From assembly GCA_027019165.1 (NCBI GenBank), contig JALUXC010000003.1, positions 1-64,000 of the forward strand: a stretch of 64,000 bases of DNA. The letters run 5' to 3'. The position numbers were made by a program, and so were the translations under genes. Below, in pieces: positions 34,799 to 44,516 of the stretch. Under the pieces are notes generated by a model. The model ran no database searches. It saw nothing but the letters and a program-made list of their open reading frames with translations, and was not told where the DNA came from. How positions within the stretch are numbered: position 1 is the first letter of the stretch; each line of letters starts with the position of its first letter. Source of the stretch: Pseudophaeobacter sp. GTDB lineage: Bacteria > Pseudomonadota > Alphaproteobacteria > Rhodobacterales > Rhodobacteraceae.

Positions 34799-35773
34799 TC
34801 AAAATTTGGTCAGTACGAGATTTGCGCCAAGTGATTTCTTCTGAAAATATTGCAAGGGAGATCTGGTTTCCGAGTAGCTGAGGTCAAATGCGATTTTTGA
34901 TGTAAGGGGCAGAGATATCGATAGTGAGGTTGTGCGCTCGGTTCTCGGTAATCCGAGGAATTTGCTACCGCTGGCGGTAGAGAAGCGCAAGACTGCAGAG
35001 ACGGGACGTCCAAAAACGGATCTGCTGAGCCTCAAATAGGTCGCCTTGTCTTCACTATGGCCTTCTCCTGCTACCCGGGCTGTCACCCCGAGTTCGAAGG
35101 TCGCGCGTTCCGTGTTTACGTTGTAATTGGCATGTATCTGGGTGAACTCCGCCTCGTTGCTCTTGGTCTTGGACAGTCCAAATTGCAACGACTTGGGGAA
35201 TTTTCCGTAATCCAACACCCTGCCAATCGACACACGCGCAGACTGAGTGTGGGTTTCCGAAAGTTCGGTCATGGATAGCCCTGCCGCCAGACAGGCCTGT
35301 GCGAAAGTCCAGTTCCGTGCATCAAAGTGATAGCAAGCGCTGGCTGTGGCGGCCTTGCTGGCGATGTCATGGGATAGAGCATGCTCATATTGGGCCGACA
35401 GGCTGCCTGAAATGCGGTGGCCCTGGGCAATGAAATGTTCTTTGCCCAGACGCGCCAGCAGACCGGCTTCCAGTCCTGCAATGGCCCGATCCTTTTCCTT
35501 CACGGTGAATTGCAGCCCGTTGATGTCCACCGTGTCATGGGGAACGCCACCATTCAGATTTGAATCATACCCGAATACTGGCAGCACACTGATGCTCCAA
35601 CGGCCTTTGGGTGGCGTTTCGACCTGACCGTATTTTGCCAACGGATCGTAGGGCAAGACGACGGGTACGCCTGCCGCTGCCAGTTTCAATCTGTAGTAAG
35701 TGCGCAAGCGCTCATCTGCATTTGCGCCTCCTGCAAGGCAGAGGAAGGCGATCAGCAATATCAGCCGTCTCAT
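34799..35773 (-). CDS. Slam-like outer-membrane beta-barrel protein (type XI secretion candidate)
   Basis: 324 aa, signal peptide ending near residue 18 (GGANA/DE). After a short linker the segment WSISVLPVFGYDSNLNGG resembles the start of the Slam (DUF560) barrel, which typically has a GxDDNxNN-type motif. The rest alternates polar and hydrophobic residues in about 14 strands and ends in LVLTKF, with the terminal Phe needed by the BAM machine. Slams move lipoproteins or soluble proteins across the outer membrane. The usual N-terminal TPR domain is missing, so this is a short form. The gene upstream encodes a lipoprotein that could be its cargo. ATG 35773 has only a weak ribosome-binding site (AGGG). 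Confidence 0.6.
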   Translation of the reverse strand: MRRLILLIAFLCLAGGANADERLRTYYRLKLAAAGVPVVLPYDPLAKYGQVETPPKGRWSISVLPVFGYDSNLNGGVPHDTVDINGLQFTVKEKDRAIAGLEAGLLARLGKEHFIAQGHRISGSLSAQYEHALSHDIASKAATASACYHFDARNWTFAQACLAAGLSMTELSETHTQSARVSIGRVLDYGKFPKSLQFGLSKTKSNEAEFTQIHANYNVNTERATFELGVTARVAGEGHSEDKATYLRLSRSVFGRPVSAVLRFSTASGSKFLGLPRTERTTSLSISLPLTSKIAFDLSYSETRSPLQYFQKKSLGANLVLTKF

Positions 35774-35798
35774 ATGTTGCCCTAAGAACTTCGAAGTG

Positions 35799-35834
35799 AA
35801 AAAGTTTGGGGAAGCGGAAGACCGCTTCCCCAAA
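35799..35834 (-). terminator. Strong hairpin plus T-run between lipoprotein and Slam-like genes
   Basis: A 13-bp perfect stem TTTGGGGAAGCGG / CCGCTTCCCCAAA with a 4-base loop, followed on the minus strand by CTTTTT. It sits inside the proposed two-gene unit, 24 bases after the lipoprotein stop. It probably ends most transcripts there and lets a minority read into the barrel gene. Confidence 0.85.
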
Positions 35835-35857
35835 TTGACCAAAACCAGGAAAAAGGG

Positions 35858-36685
35858 TCAGTCGTCCAAAGCGCCAATAATACCGATATTTGCGTTAAAC
35901 GGCTGGTTGGAATCTGTGTACGCATGCCCCGTGACCAGTTCAGGCGCGCTGGCGTTGGTCAGGGATTGGGTGTGCCCCGCAAGGGACAGTAAGGTTTGAC
36001 CGTTCGCCTGTTGCGTGTCGGAGTTGAACACGACCGAGCCCGTGATCTTTTGACTTGAAGCGTCGTAGGTCAGGGTTCCGTCCTCATCGATGATCATTCC
36101 CTTCGCAGTGGGGTGGTAGACGTGGAGATCTGCCGCTCCCGTGCCGCCATTCACAACGATGTTAACCGCGCCGTCTTCAAAGGTTTTCCCGTCGACTTCA
36201 CCGTTCCACTGGCCCCAGTATTCAACCGAACCGACCACGGCGGCCGTTGTGGCATTGCTCGCACGGGATTCGATCGCAACGAGATCATCGTTGGGGTCAT
36301 AAAGCCGGTAGGTCTCGACAAAGCTGCCTTCTACCCCACCAATCCTGTCCAAGGAAACTGTGGAGCCGTTGGCCCCAATGGACGCCACCACCGTCCGGTC
36401 GACCTCTGTTTCCCAACGGCTGACCCCTACCCGCTGCAAGAGATTCTCACCGTTTGCCAGTCCAGGCATGGTTTTGTTTATGGTGCTCGGGTTGTCGCCT
36501 GCAGCGCTGTAGACTGCGAGCGCGCTGTCATAAGCTTTGTCATTGGAAACCACAGCCCCCGTTGCCGTGTTGGTGACTATCATTTCTCCGGCTGTCTGCG
36601 GCGCAGTCGGACTTGTTCCCGGCGCCCCTCCGCCCGAGCATGCCGCAACCAAGGGAAGCAACGGCAGAATAAAATAAGTTCTCAT
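35858..36685 (-). CDS. TbpB-like surface lipoprotein (candidate cargo of the Slam-like barrel)
   Basis: 275 aa. Signal peptide MRTYFILPLLPLVAAC with the lipobox Cys at residue 16, then a Gly/Ser/Thr-rich tether. The C-terminal half (from about VEYWGQWNGEVDG) is Gly- and Asp-rich with repeating short strands and ends TGHAYTDSNQPFNANIGIIG, a pattern like the TbpB-type eight-stranded barrel seen in Slam cargo and in alphaproteobacterial 'transferrin-binding-protein-like' lipoproteins. GAGAGGA stands 3 bases before ATG 36685. The ligand is unknown. The similarity is by pattern only. Confidence 0.55.
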   Translation of the reverse strand: MRTYFILPLLPLVAACSGGGAPGTSPTAPQTAGEMIVTNTATGAVVSNDKAYDSALAVYSAAGDNPSTINKTMPGLANGENLLQRVGVSRWETEVDRTVVASIGANGSTVSLDRIGGVEGSFVETYRLYDPNDDLVAIESRASNATTAAVVGSVEYWGQWNGEVDGKTFEDGAVNIVVNGGTGAADLHVYHPTAKGMIIDEDGTLTYDASSQKITGSVVFNSDTQQANGQTLLSLAGHTQSLTNASAPELVTGHAYTDSNQPFNANIGIIGALDD

Positions 36686-37456
36686 CGGTCCTCTCAAATC
36701 ATCATCCGCATCATCGCAACAGAAGCCATGGCTCCAGAGAGAAGATCTCTCGGGGCTGCAGGTTTCGTTCTGCGATGACCCACGTTCAGGTCGCTGTTGG
36801 ATAGTTGCCGACCGGAGGGAGTAGAATATGGGTAATTCTCCACCTTGATGCGCGAAGGTGGGGTTCGTGAAGCCACTCAAATAAATTGGCTTTTGGGCGC
36901 CTCACGTGCGCCGAAGCCAATGTGATCCAAGTCTAATCCCACAAGGTTGGCGCCTGTGTCGGCAGCTTCTCAAAAGCAGTTTTGCCGCTCAAAACGGGCG
37001 AGGCTTCATGCGTTGTGAAGAGTTTCTTCTCAGCGGGGTGTTCCACCTTGCCCGCCGGGCGCGGCGCGCAAGCGCAGGCTATTGATCCGAAGCATGTCAG
37101 GCGCCCCCACGGCGCCTACTGTTTGCTCGGCTCTTCCGGATCTCCAGCCCCAGTGGGATATGGCCGTCAAAAGATGCCAGTGACGCAAAGGCTGCGACAG
37201 CGACTGCGGCCCTCCAAAAAAGGGGGATCCGCCTATTTGCCGCACAACCGATAACGTCCCTCTCAGGGAGACTGTTCAGATCTGCATTTGGGGCAGGGCT
37301 GATACGGGCCGTATCAGTCAGCATTGATCGCCGGGCCACCCTGGCAAGATGCCCTGGCTCTGGTGACCGGTTGCAAGGGGGTGGCGGCCCGTTCCCTTCT
37401 CGGCCCGCCAGAAAAGATCGCACTGCCCGTCACCTCTGTGTCAACGACCACTGGCC
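36686..37456. other. 771-base intergenic region upstream of the lipoprotein gene
   Basis: No gene is supported on either strand. Structure seen: a long hairpin at 36886-36920 (outer stem TTGGCTT / AAGCCAA, inner GGGCGC / GCGCC) that is followed on the minus strand by TTTATTT, so it can act as a terminator ahead of the lipoprotein gene; and a perfect palindrome CTGATACGGGCCGTATCAG at 37299-37317. The frames around 36982-37254 and 37097-37423 read as Arg-rich, low-quality shadows. Confidence 0.5.
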
Positions 37457-38932
37457 TTATGCGGCTGTCGATCCCGGCTTGGCCTTTTTGCCGGACATAT
37501 GGGTCTCGTAGTCCCGATCCAACTCCGCTTCATTGTGCCCTATGGCGGTGCTGAACCCATCCATCGTTGCCTTGAGCTGTCCGGCATCCTCGACCAGTTT
37601 CGAGCAAGTCTCATAGACCTCATTGGCTTTGGAGGCATTGTCCAGCGTTGTGCGCCCCAACTCGTTCATGCTGGTGTCGATTTCCTGCAGGCTGAGGGAC
37701 TGGCGCGAAATCACGGCCGAGATCTCATTCATCACCTGAGAGACATCCAGCACCCCTTCGCGGATTCCGGACAGGCTGTCGCCGGTGGCGCGCACAAGGT
37801 CGCTGCCATCATTCACATGGACCGAGCTATCGGCGATCAAGGTTTTGATTTCAGTTGCAGAATCCGACGCGCGTGCCGCTAGGGAGCGCACCTCGGAGGC
37901 GACCACCGCAAAGCCACGCCCGGCTTCGCCGGCACGAGCCGCCTCAACACCGGCGTTGAGCGCCAAGAGGTTTGTCTGGAAGCTGATGTCCTCGATCACA
38001 TCGACAATCTTGGCGATCTTGGAGGAGGAGCTTTCGATCCGTTCCATGGCTGCGATGGCTTTTTCCACGACAAGGCCGCCCTGCTCTGCGTCTTTGCGGT
38101 TGGTTTCGGACCGTTCTGTCGCCTTTTTTACCATTTCAGTCGCCTCGGACGTCCCTGCGGTCACGTGGCTGACGGCCGCGACCGCCTCTTCAAGCGTTGC
38201 AGCCTGCTGTTCGGCGCGGTTGGCCATCTCCTGAGTCAGCACGGACGTCGAAGAAATCTTGCCTGCAACCGAATGCGAGCGCGTCGTCGCATCCGACAGG
38301 ATCCCGGACCAATGGGCGATCAGATTGTTGTAAGATTTGCGAATGCCATCAAAGCGCGGCGGAATGCCGTCTTCGACGCGGATCGGCTTGGCAAGGTTGC
38401 CCTTTTCCAACTCGTGAATGCCATTGGTCAGGACATCCAGCGCCTTGCTTTGCTCGGCGTTCTGGGCTTTGAAATAGGCCTCGATCACCCGCTCACAATC
38501 GGCAAGCATCAACCGGTTCAGAAGCTGGATCTGGCTGGACAGTTTCGCGCGACCCGTCATGCGCTTGCGGATCAGCAAATCCATCATGTCAGCCCCGGCT
38601 GAGGCGTATCCGCCAAGGTACTGAATGAACGGGAGGCGCAGCTCGTAGTGCACCTTTCCGACCCGCGCAGCAGAGTCGAAATAGTCAGATCCGAAACTGC
38701 CCGAAAACAGTTTTTCCCAATGCGCTTTTTGTGCGGCTTTCGCATGGGCGACGGTTTTGTCATCGGGGAAGAATTGGCGTGTTTCAGGCCTTTCCAGAAC
38801 ACGCGCATAAAACCGGTCCAGAACCTTGTCCATGTGAGGAACAAGGGCGTCTCTGGTGTCCTTGATCAAGTCTTTGCAGTCCGTGTCCAGGGAAAACCAC
38901 TGAAAGAAACTCTGATGATCGTCGGATGACAT
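37457..38932 (-). CDS. Globin-coupled methyl-accepting chemotaxis protein (HemAT-like)
   Basis: 491 aa, no transmembrane segments. Residues 1-165 are a protoglobin sensor with proximal His95 in [13 protein letters not shown] short linker leads to an MCP signalling domain with the highly conserved tip [20 protein letters not shown] and [11 protein letters not shown]. It should sense oxygen through heme and signal to CheA/CheW in the cytosol, driving aerotaxis. No CheR-binding pentapeptide is seen at the C-terminus. It is monocistronic. Confidence 0.9.
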   Translation of the reverse strand: MSSDDHQSFFQWFSLDTDCKDLIKDTRDALVPHMDKVLDRFYARVLERPETRQFFPDDKTVAHAKAAQKAHWEKLFSGSFGSDYFDSAARVGKVHYELRLPFIQYLGGYASAGADMMDLLIRKRMTGRAKLSSQIQLLNRLMLADCERVIEAYFKAQNAEQSKALDVLTNGIHELEKGNLAKPIRVEDGIPPRFDGIRKSYNNLIAHWSGILSDATTRSHSVAGKISSTSVLTQEMANRAEQQAATLEEAVAAVSHVTAGTSEATEMVKKATERSETNRKDAEQGGLVVEKAIAAMERIESSSSKIAKIVDVIEDISFQTNLLALNAGVEAARAGEAGRGFAVVASEVRSLAARASDSATEIKTLIADSSVHVNDGSDLVRATGDSLSGIREGVLDVSQVMNEISAVISRQSLSLQEIDTSMNELGRTTLDNASKANEVYETCSKLVEDAGQLKATMDGFSTAIGHNEAELDRDYETHMSGKKAKPGSTAA

Positions 38933-39221
38933 AGCATGGCCTTTAGAATGATAAGTCTTTGCCTCCTATTGCCATGTCGGTGTTTTACAAGGTCTTAAAA
39001 TGGCACGTGAGATTCATGGTTTTCCACGGCTAAGATGCTATTTTCGAAGGGTTTTAAATCTCCAAAAAATCTGGACATTACGCAGGGTCAACAATCGCTC
39101 TCAACTCACGCGTGTCGAGGCGCCGACTGTGGTCTCATCAAAGGTTCAGGAAAGGCGCATCGTGCTGGCAGTGAGTCGCACCCTGCGAGGGCAGCCTTAT
39201 TCAACAAGCCGCGCAACAAGC

Positions 39222-40640
39222 TCATCCGGTTGGAGTCTCTGAGAGACGGGATATCGGCACGCACCAGACGCGCATTGCCTGATCCAATCCCCGGATGTCT
39301 TGCGCATCCTTGAGGACAAAATCCTCCAGCAGGTCCACGCCAGAATGCTCGATAAGAACCTGCCTGCGCAGGTCGTCGCTCATAACGATCCGGGCTTGGA
39401 GAGGGCGGGTCATCTCTTCCAGCCGCGCGGCCACGTTTACAGCGGTTCCGATCACGGCATATTCCAGCCGGTTCGCGCCGATATCGCCCAAAACCGTCTC
39501 GCCATAGTGAATGCCGATGCCCGCGCAGATTTCGGCCTCTCCACGGCGACGGCGGTCGCGGTTCCAATCGTCCAGTGCCTTTTGCATGGCAAGGGCGCAG
39601 GCCAGAGTGTCTGTCGCGTCCTGGGGTCCGGCCATGGGGGTGCCGAAGGTCGCCATCAGACCATCGCCAAGGTATTTGTCCAGGGTGCCGCGATGGCGGA
39701 ACACCTCGCGCTCCATCCGGCCATGGAAATCGCGCAAGAGTTCGATGACCCGGTGCGGATCCTGCCCCGCGCTCATCCGGGTAAAGCCGACGATATCGAC
39801 AAACAGCACACCCACATCCTGGCTGCGCACCTGCTTCAGCGGCTCGTCGTTCTGGGACAGCTGGTTCACCACATTGGGCGAGAAATAGCGCGACAGGTTG
39901 GCCCGCTCCCGCTCCAGCCCAGCGTTGCTCATAAGCAATCTGCTGAACCGTTGTGAAGATACGGCCAAGGTCAAGGCTACGAGCAGAAAGACAAATATCT
40001 CCTGGATGCGCAAGGGAAAGTCGAAGTTGTTGGGATCCATCTCGACGGCCAGTTCGGTGCCCGCGCCAAAGGCTGCAGCGGCAGCGGCGGCGAGTTCGGG
40101 GAAGGGCTTGGCATAGTACCAGGCAAGACCCAGCGCCACCGCCCACATCACCGAGGTCCAGACACCAATGGCGATCACCGTGCGCCAGGAGAATGCCAGT
40201 GTCCCCCCGGCAAGGATGACAAAGAAATAGATGAAGTTGTCGAACCGATACTGCATGGCCAGGGGCAGGTCGTCCGGGCTGAAGGGATTGGGGGCAACAA
40301 TTCCGACAGTCATGATCAACAGATCAAGAAAGATCAGAAACAGCTCGGCACGGGAATGTCCCACGCGGCCATAACGCTGGATCAGCCAGCCATTCACGCA
40401 AAGCAGAAAGAGAATCCCGTGATAATACAGCACATCCCAGGCTGGATTGACCCAGACCAGAAAGACCGAGATGACCGCCATCGCGACAAACCGCGCCCGT
40501 ACCGCAAGTTCCAGCCCTTCGCGCTTGTGCGTCTCAAGCGCCGCGGCCGCGTATTGGCTGTCTTCCACCGGGTCAGCCACCTGATTGGTCTCCGCCTGCC
40601 TCGTGCTCAGACTGGTATCTGCCGCAGTATCCGCCATCAT
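39222..40640 (-). CDS. Membrane-bound class III nucleotide cyclase
   Basis: About 472 aa. Five or six transmembrane helices (about residues 45-250) precede a class III cyclase domain. The metal Asp residues lie in FVDIVGFT and YLGDGLMATFG, the base-selecting Lys in TLDKYLGDG and the transition-state Asn/Arg in TAVNVAARLEEM, so it should make cAMP. AAAGGGA stands just before ATG 40640; ATG 40637 is equally good. The membrane part may sense a signal. The 281 bases upstream (38933-39221 on the other side) hold no gene. Confidence 0.88.
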   Translation of the reverse strand: MMADTAADTSLSTRQAETNQVADPVEDSQYAAAALETHKREGLELAVRARFVAMAVISVFLVWVNPAWDVLYYHGILFLLCVNGWLIQRYGRVGHSRAELFLIFLDLLIMTVGIVAPNPFSPDDLPLAMQYRFDNFIYFFVILAGGTLAFSWRTVIAIGVWTSVMWAVALGLAWYYAKPFPELAAAAAAAFGAGTELAVEMDPNNFDFPLRIQEIFVFLLVALTLAVSSQRFSRLLMSNAGLERERANLSRYFSPNVVNQLSQNDEPLKQVRSQDVGVLFVDIVGFTRMSAGQDPHRVIELLRDFHGRMEREVFRHRGTLDKYLGDGLMATFGTPMAGPQDATDTLACALAMQKALDDWNRDRRRRGEAEICAGIGIHYGETVLGDIGANRLEYAVIGTAVNVAARLEEMTRPLQARIVMSDDLRRQVLIEHSGVDLLEDFVLKDAQDIRGLDQAMRVWCVPISRLSETPTG

Positions 40641-40719
40641 CCGTCCCTTTGTTCCCGCAAGAACAATAAGCATCGCCAAGGCCCGGCGCACCCCCTATCC
40701 CGTGTGTTGAGACAAAAAG

Positions 40720-40741
40720 GCCCCGCCGATAGGGGCGGGGC
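40720..40741 (-). terminator. Rho-independent terminator after ccrM
   Basis: 8-bp stem GCCCCGCC / GGCGGGGC with a 6-base loop. On the minus strand it is followed by CTTTTTG. It ends the ccrM transcript before the cyclase gene. Confidence 0.85.
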
Positions 40742-40831
40742 AAGGTGAGGCACCCGGCCCGCGACCAAGGAGGTCGGGGCGCAGGCACCAGCGGTGTTCT
40801 TTTGGGGTGTTCTAGAGAAGCGGTGAGCCGA

Positions 40832-42008
<1,177 letters not shown>

Positions 42009-42044
42009 GAGGTCAATTTGTTTTTTAGAACAGCCGCCTACGGT

Positions 42045-42662
42045 TCACTCTTGATACAATATCTTGTGGACGGGCCTGAATGAGCGCCGATGATGTGGTG
42101 TCACGCCCAAGTCTACCAGTGCTTCGCGGTGTTGTTTGGACGGATAGCCTGCGTTTTTCTCCCATCCATATCCCGGAAACTGTTGCGCCAAATCCACCAT
42201 GATCCGATCGCGGGCCTCTTTGGCGACAATCGAAGCCGCAGCAATCGAGAGTGATTTGCCGTCCCCTTTGACCACCGCTTCGGCCGCAATCCTGAGGCCT
42301 TTGGGGATCAGATTGCCGTCTATCAGCAGGTAGTCGGGCGGGGGATCGAGCGCGGCCACCGCGCGCTCCATCGCGATGTGTGAGGCGCGCAGGATGTTAT
42401 GGGAATCAATCTCTTCCACCGATGCATGCGCGATGGAGACGGTGGCGAGCTCAAAGATCTGGGCCTCCACAGCCTCGCGCCTTTTCGCACTCAGCTTTTT
42501 CGAGTCGTTCAGGCCCTCGGGGATATTCTCAGGGTCCAGGATCACCGCTGCCGCCGTGACAGGCCCGGCTAGGGGGCCGCGACCTACCTCGTCCACTCCG
42601 GCGATTCTGACATGGCCCCGCGCAAGGGCCGCTCTTTCAAGGCTGTAATCCGGCATATCCAT
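42045..42662 (-). CDS. rnhB: Ribonuclease HII
   Basis: 205 aa. The RNase HII signature GVDEVGRGPLAGPV carries the first catalytic Asp-Glu pair, and KGDGKSLSIAAASIVAKEARD and DLAQQFPGYGWEKNAGYPS are the other family blocks. It removes RNA-DNA junction ribonucleotides. An alternative ATG lies two codons in, at 42656. The gene sits upstream of ccrM on the same strand with a 109-base gap that holds the ccrM promoter. Confidence 0.93.
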   Translation of the reverse strand: MDMPDYSLERAALARGHVRIAGVDEVGRGPLAGPVTAAAVILDPENIPEGLNDSKKLSAKRREAVEAQIFELATVSIAHASVEEIDSHNILRASHIAMERAVAALDPPPDYLLIDGNLIPKGLRIAAEAVVKGDGKSLSIAAASIVAKEARDRIMVDLAQQFPGYGWEKNAGYPSKQHREALVDLGVTPHHRRSFRPVHKILYQE

Positions 42663-42754
42663 GCCCCTGTCAGAGCGAAACCAGCGCCAATTTGCAAGGG
42701 ATGCCTCGGTTGCAGATGTGAAAAGAGGGGCTCAGCGCCCCCCTTGTTGCGTGC

Positions 42755-43231
42755 TCACCTTTGCACCAGGCGGTATCCCTTGCGCTGCAGGCAACGCGGC
42801 TTGTAGCCCGCGCGGTTGCGCTGCCCGTTCCAGAAGGTCACGCGGCAGGATTGCGGCAGGCTGTGGGCATACTGATAGTTCTTTCTGAGGCACTTCTGTC
42901 CCAACAGTGTGCGCGTGTTGCTGTAGCGCGGGAAGTAGCGCACGCATTGAGCGGGCAGATCGTATTTCGCCACATGCGGCGGAAGCGGGCGCGGACCGGG
43001 ATGGGGCGGGCGCGGCTGAACCGGCGCCGGGTGCGCGCTGCGTTTGTCATGGCGCGCGTCGTTGATGGCAGCCCCCAATATTCCAAGCAATGCCGCTCCT
43101 GCGATAAACTTCAAGACGTCTTCATCGGCGCGGGCCGGTGCCGCCGAAAACCCGGTCACGGCAAGAGACAGCGACAGCACCAGCGCGATGAACTTGCGGT
43201 GCTGATTGCGGGGCGAAGAGAAAACGGACAT
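42755..43231 (-). CDS. Secreted hypothetical protein with Cys-rich C-terminus
   Basis: 158 aa. Signal peptide ending near residue 36 (APARA/DED) with a longer than usual n-region, a Gly/Ala hydrophobic stretch (FIAGAALLGILGAAI), a Pro/His/Arg linker and a C-terminal domain with four Cys residues (AQCVRYF, QKCLRKN, QSCRVTF, PRCLQRK) that probably form two disulfides. It looks periplasmic. The function is unknown. GAAAGG lies before ATG 43231. Confidence 0.65.
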   Translation of the reverse strand: MSVFSSPRNQHRKFIALVLSLSLAVTGFSAAPARADEDVLKFIAGAALLGILGAAINDARHDKRSAHPAPVQPRPPHPGPRPLPPHVAKYDLPAQCVRYFPRYSNTRTLLGQKCLRKNYQYAHSLPQSCRVTFWNGQRNRAGYKPRCLQRKGYRLVQR

Positions 43232-43357
43232 GTCAAAACCTTTCGGTGGGGGGTGCGTATCTGCCGATTGTGGAGACGCACCAGGAAAGAGGGATGTGGC
43301 ACAGGGCCAGTGTTCAAACCCTCGCCGCACCCCCGCCGGACAGGCAATAACGGCCCC

Positions 43358-43374
43358 CTGATATCGGATATCAG
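43358..43374. promoter_or_regulatory. Palindrome CTGATATC-G-GATATCAG
   Basis: Perfect 8-bp inverted repeat in the divergent gap, 58 bases before the gene at 43432 and 127 bases before the one at 43231. It shares the half-site CTGATA / TATCAG with the palindrome at 37299-37317, though the spacing differs (5 against 7 bases). Confidence 0.4.
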
Positions 43375-43431
43375 CCCGTGCAAAGCGCTGTTGTTATTGA
43401 ATATCGGCGCAATCGCGCGCAGGGTTGCGGC

Positions 43432-43725
43432 ATGAAACAGATCCTCCTGATCCCCCTCCTGATCCTATCCCTGCTGGCAGGCGCTCCGCAGGCCCGCGCG
43501 GCGGAGTGCTATGCCGATTACAAGGCAAAGCAGGACAATCCGCTGAAACTGCATTACGGCGTCATCCAGCTTTCCGGCCCTTGCACGCAAAGCGCCGCAC
43601 GGCAAGAAATCGCTGCCCGTCTTGCCCCGGCGGGCTGGACGCTTTTGAATGTGATCTCTCTCTTTGGTCCCGAGGGCCTGCAACAAAGGAAGGCCAATGC
43701 GGGCTCCTACTTCCTCCGTTTCTGA
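43432..43725 (+). CDS. Small secreted hypothetical protein, 97 aa
   Basis: Signal peptide ending near residue 23 (QARA/AE), then a compact domain with two Cys residues (AECYADY, GPCTQSA) that may pair. It overlaps the next gene by 29 bases, so the two are coupled. Weak ribosome-binding site. Function unknown. Confidence 0.6.
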   Translation: MKQILLIPLLILSLLAGAPQARAAECYADYKAKQDNPLKLHYGVIQLSGPCTQSAARQEIAARLAPAGWTLLNVISLFGPEGLQQRKANAGSYFLRF

Positions 43726-44398
43726 AATGCGCGCCGCCGGGGTGCGGGTGATCGCCCTTGGCATTGGTGCCATTGTCGGCATTCTCATCCTCGCCGGAAC
43801 CGTGCTGCTTTTGACCCTGCCCGACGCCAACGCCTTCAATGCGCGGGTCGAGCGGGTCTTTGTCGAGAATGATCTGACCAGCCAGGCGGAGATCAAGCTT
43901 TTGGAGATCCTTGCCCAGTCCGGCACCGCCTTTGCCGACACGCTGGCCAGCTATCGCATGGTGATCTTCGTGCTCTTGGTCTTTGCCACCGCCATGCTGA
44001 TCGCGGCCCTTGTGGTGCTGGCAATGCTCCTGATGCTGAACCGGCGCATGGCCCAGATCGAGCGGGCCGGTATCCAGGTCAACGAACTCCTGATCAGCCG
44101 CGAAGAGAACACCGTCTACCTCAACAGCATGGGGTTCAAACTGACCCCGGCAGCGATGGAGACCCTTTCGGCCCTCGCGGAGGCGCGCATGGATGATGAT
44201 GTGCTGTCCGGTGCCGAGATCGAAGCCGTCATCTCGGGCCGCCACAGCAGCGACTGCGACGAGGCGGCCGGTGCCACCCGTATCAAACGCCTGCGCGATA
44301 CCCTTGGCAATCAGATGGTGAGCGAGCTTCTGGTGAAAAACATCGCGAAACGCGGCTATGTTCTGGCCATCAGCAAGGATGTGATCCGCATGGTCTGA
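43697..44398 (+). CDS. Membrane-tethered winged-helix regulator
   Basis: 233 aa. Two transmembrane helices (about residues 17-40 and 87-113) flank a short periplasmic loop. The cytosolic C-terminal part ends with IKRLRDTLG, LLVKNIAKRGYVLAI, which fits the recognition helix and wing of OmpR-type DNA-binding domains. TM segments come before the DNA-binding domain, the reverse of ToxR/CadC order. AAGGAAGG stands before ATG 43697. It lies between a small secreted protein and a nucleotide cyclase on the same strand, so a membrane-signal response is plausible. Confidence 0.65.
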   Translation: MRAPTSSVSEMRAAGVRVIALGIGAIVGILILAGTVLLLTLPDANAFNARVERVFVENDLTSQAEIKLLEILAQSGTAFADTLASYRMVIFVLLVFATAMLIAALVVLAMLLMLNRRMAQIERAGIQVNELLISREENTVYLNSMGFKLTPAAMETLSALAEARMDDDVLSGAEIEAVISGRHSSDCDEAAGATRIKRLRDTLGNQMVSELLVKNIAKRGYVLAISKDVIRMV

Positions 44399-44516
44399 CC
44401 CGCACCCCCACCGCATTTTGCACATCACCTGTGCGAGAGGGCTTGCCGATACCTCTGGAAAACGGCGTGCTTCGGGTCCATATTGGCCACCAGCCGCCCG
44501 AAGAGGTCGTTTTCCA

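Noticed and set aside
34799-36685. Transferrin or heme receptor system of the TbpAB type
   Set aside because: There is no TonB-dependent receptor gene beside the lipoprotein, and the barrel is far too short (324 aa) to be TbpA.
36982-37423. Possible small genes in the gap upstream of the lipoprotein
   Set aside because: Translations are Arg-rich without any family pattern, and frames on both strands look equally poor.
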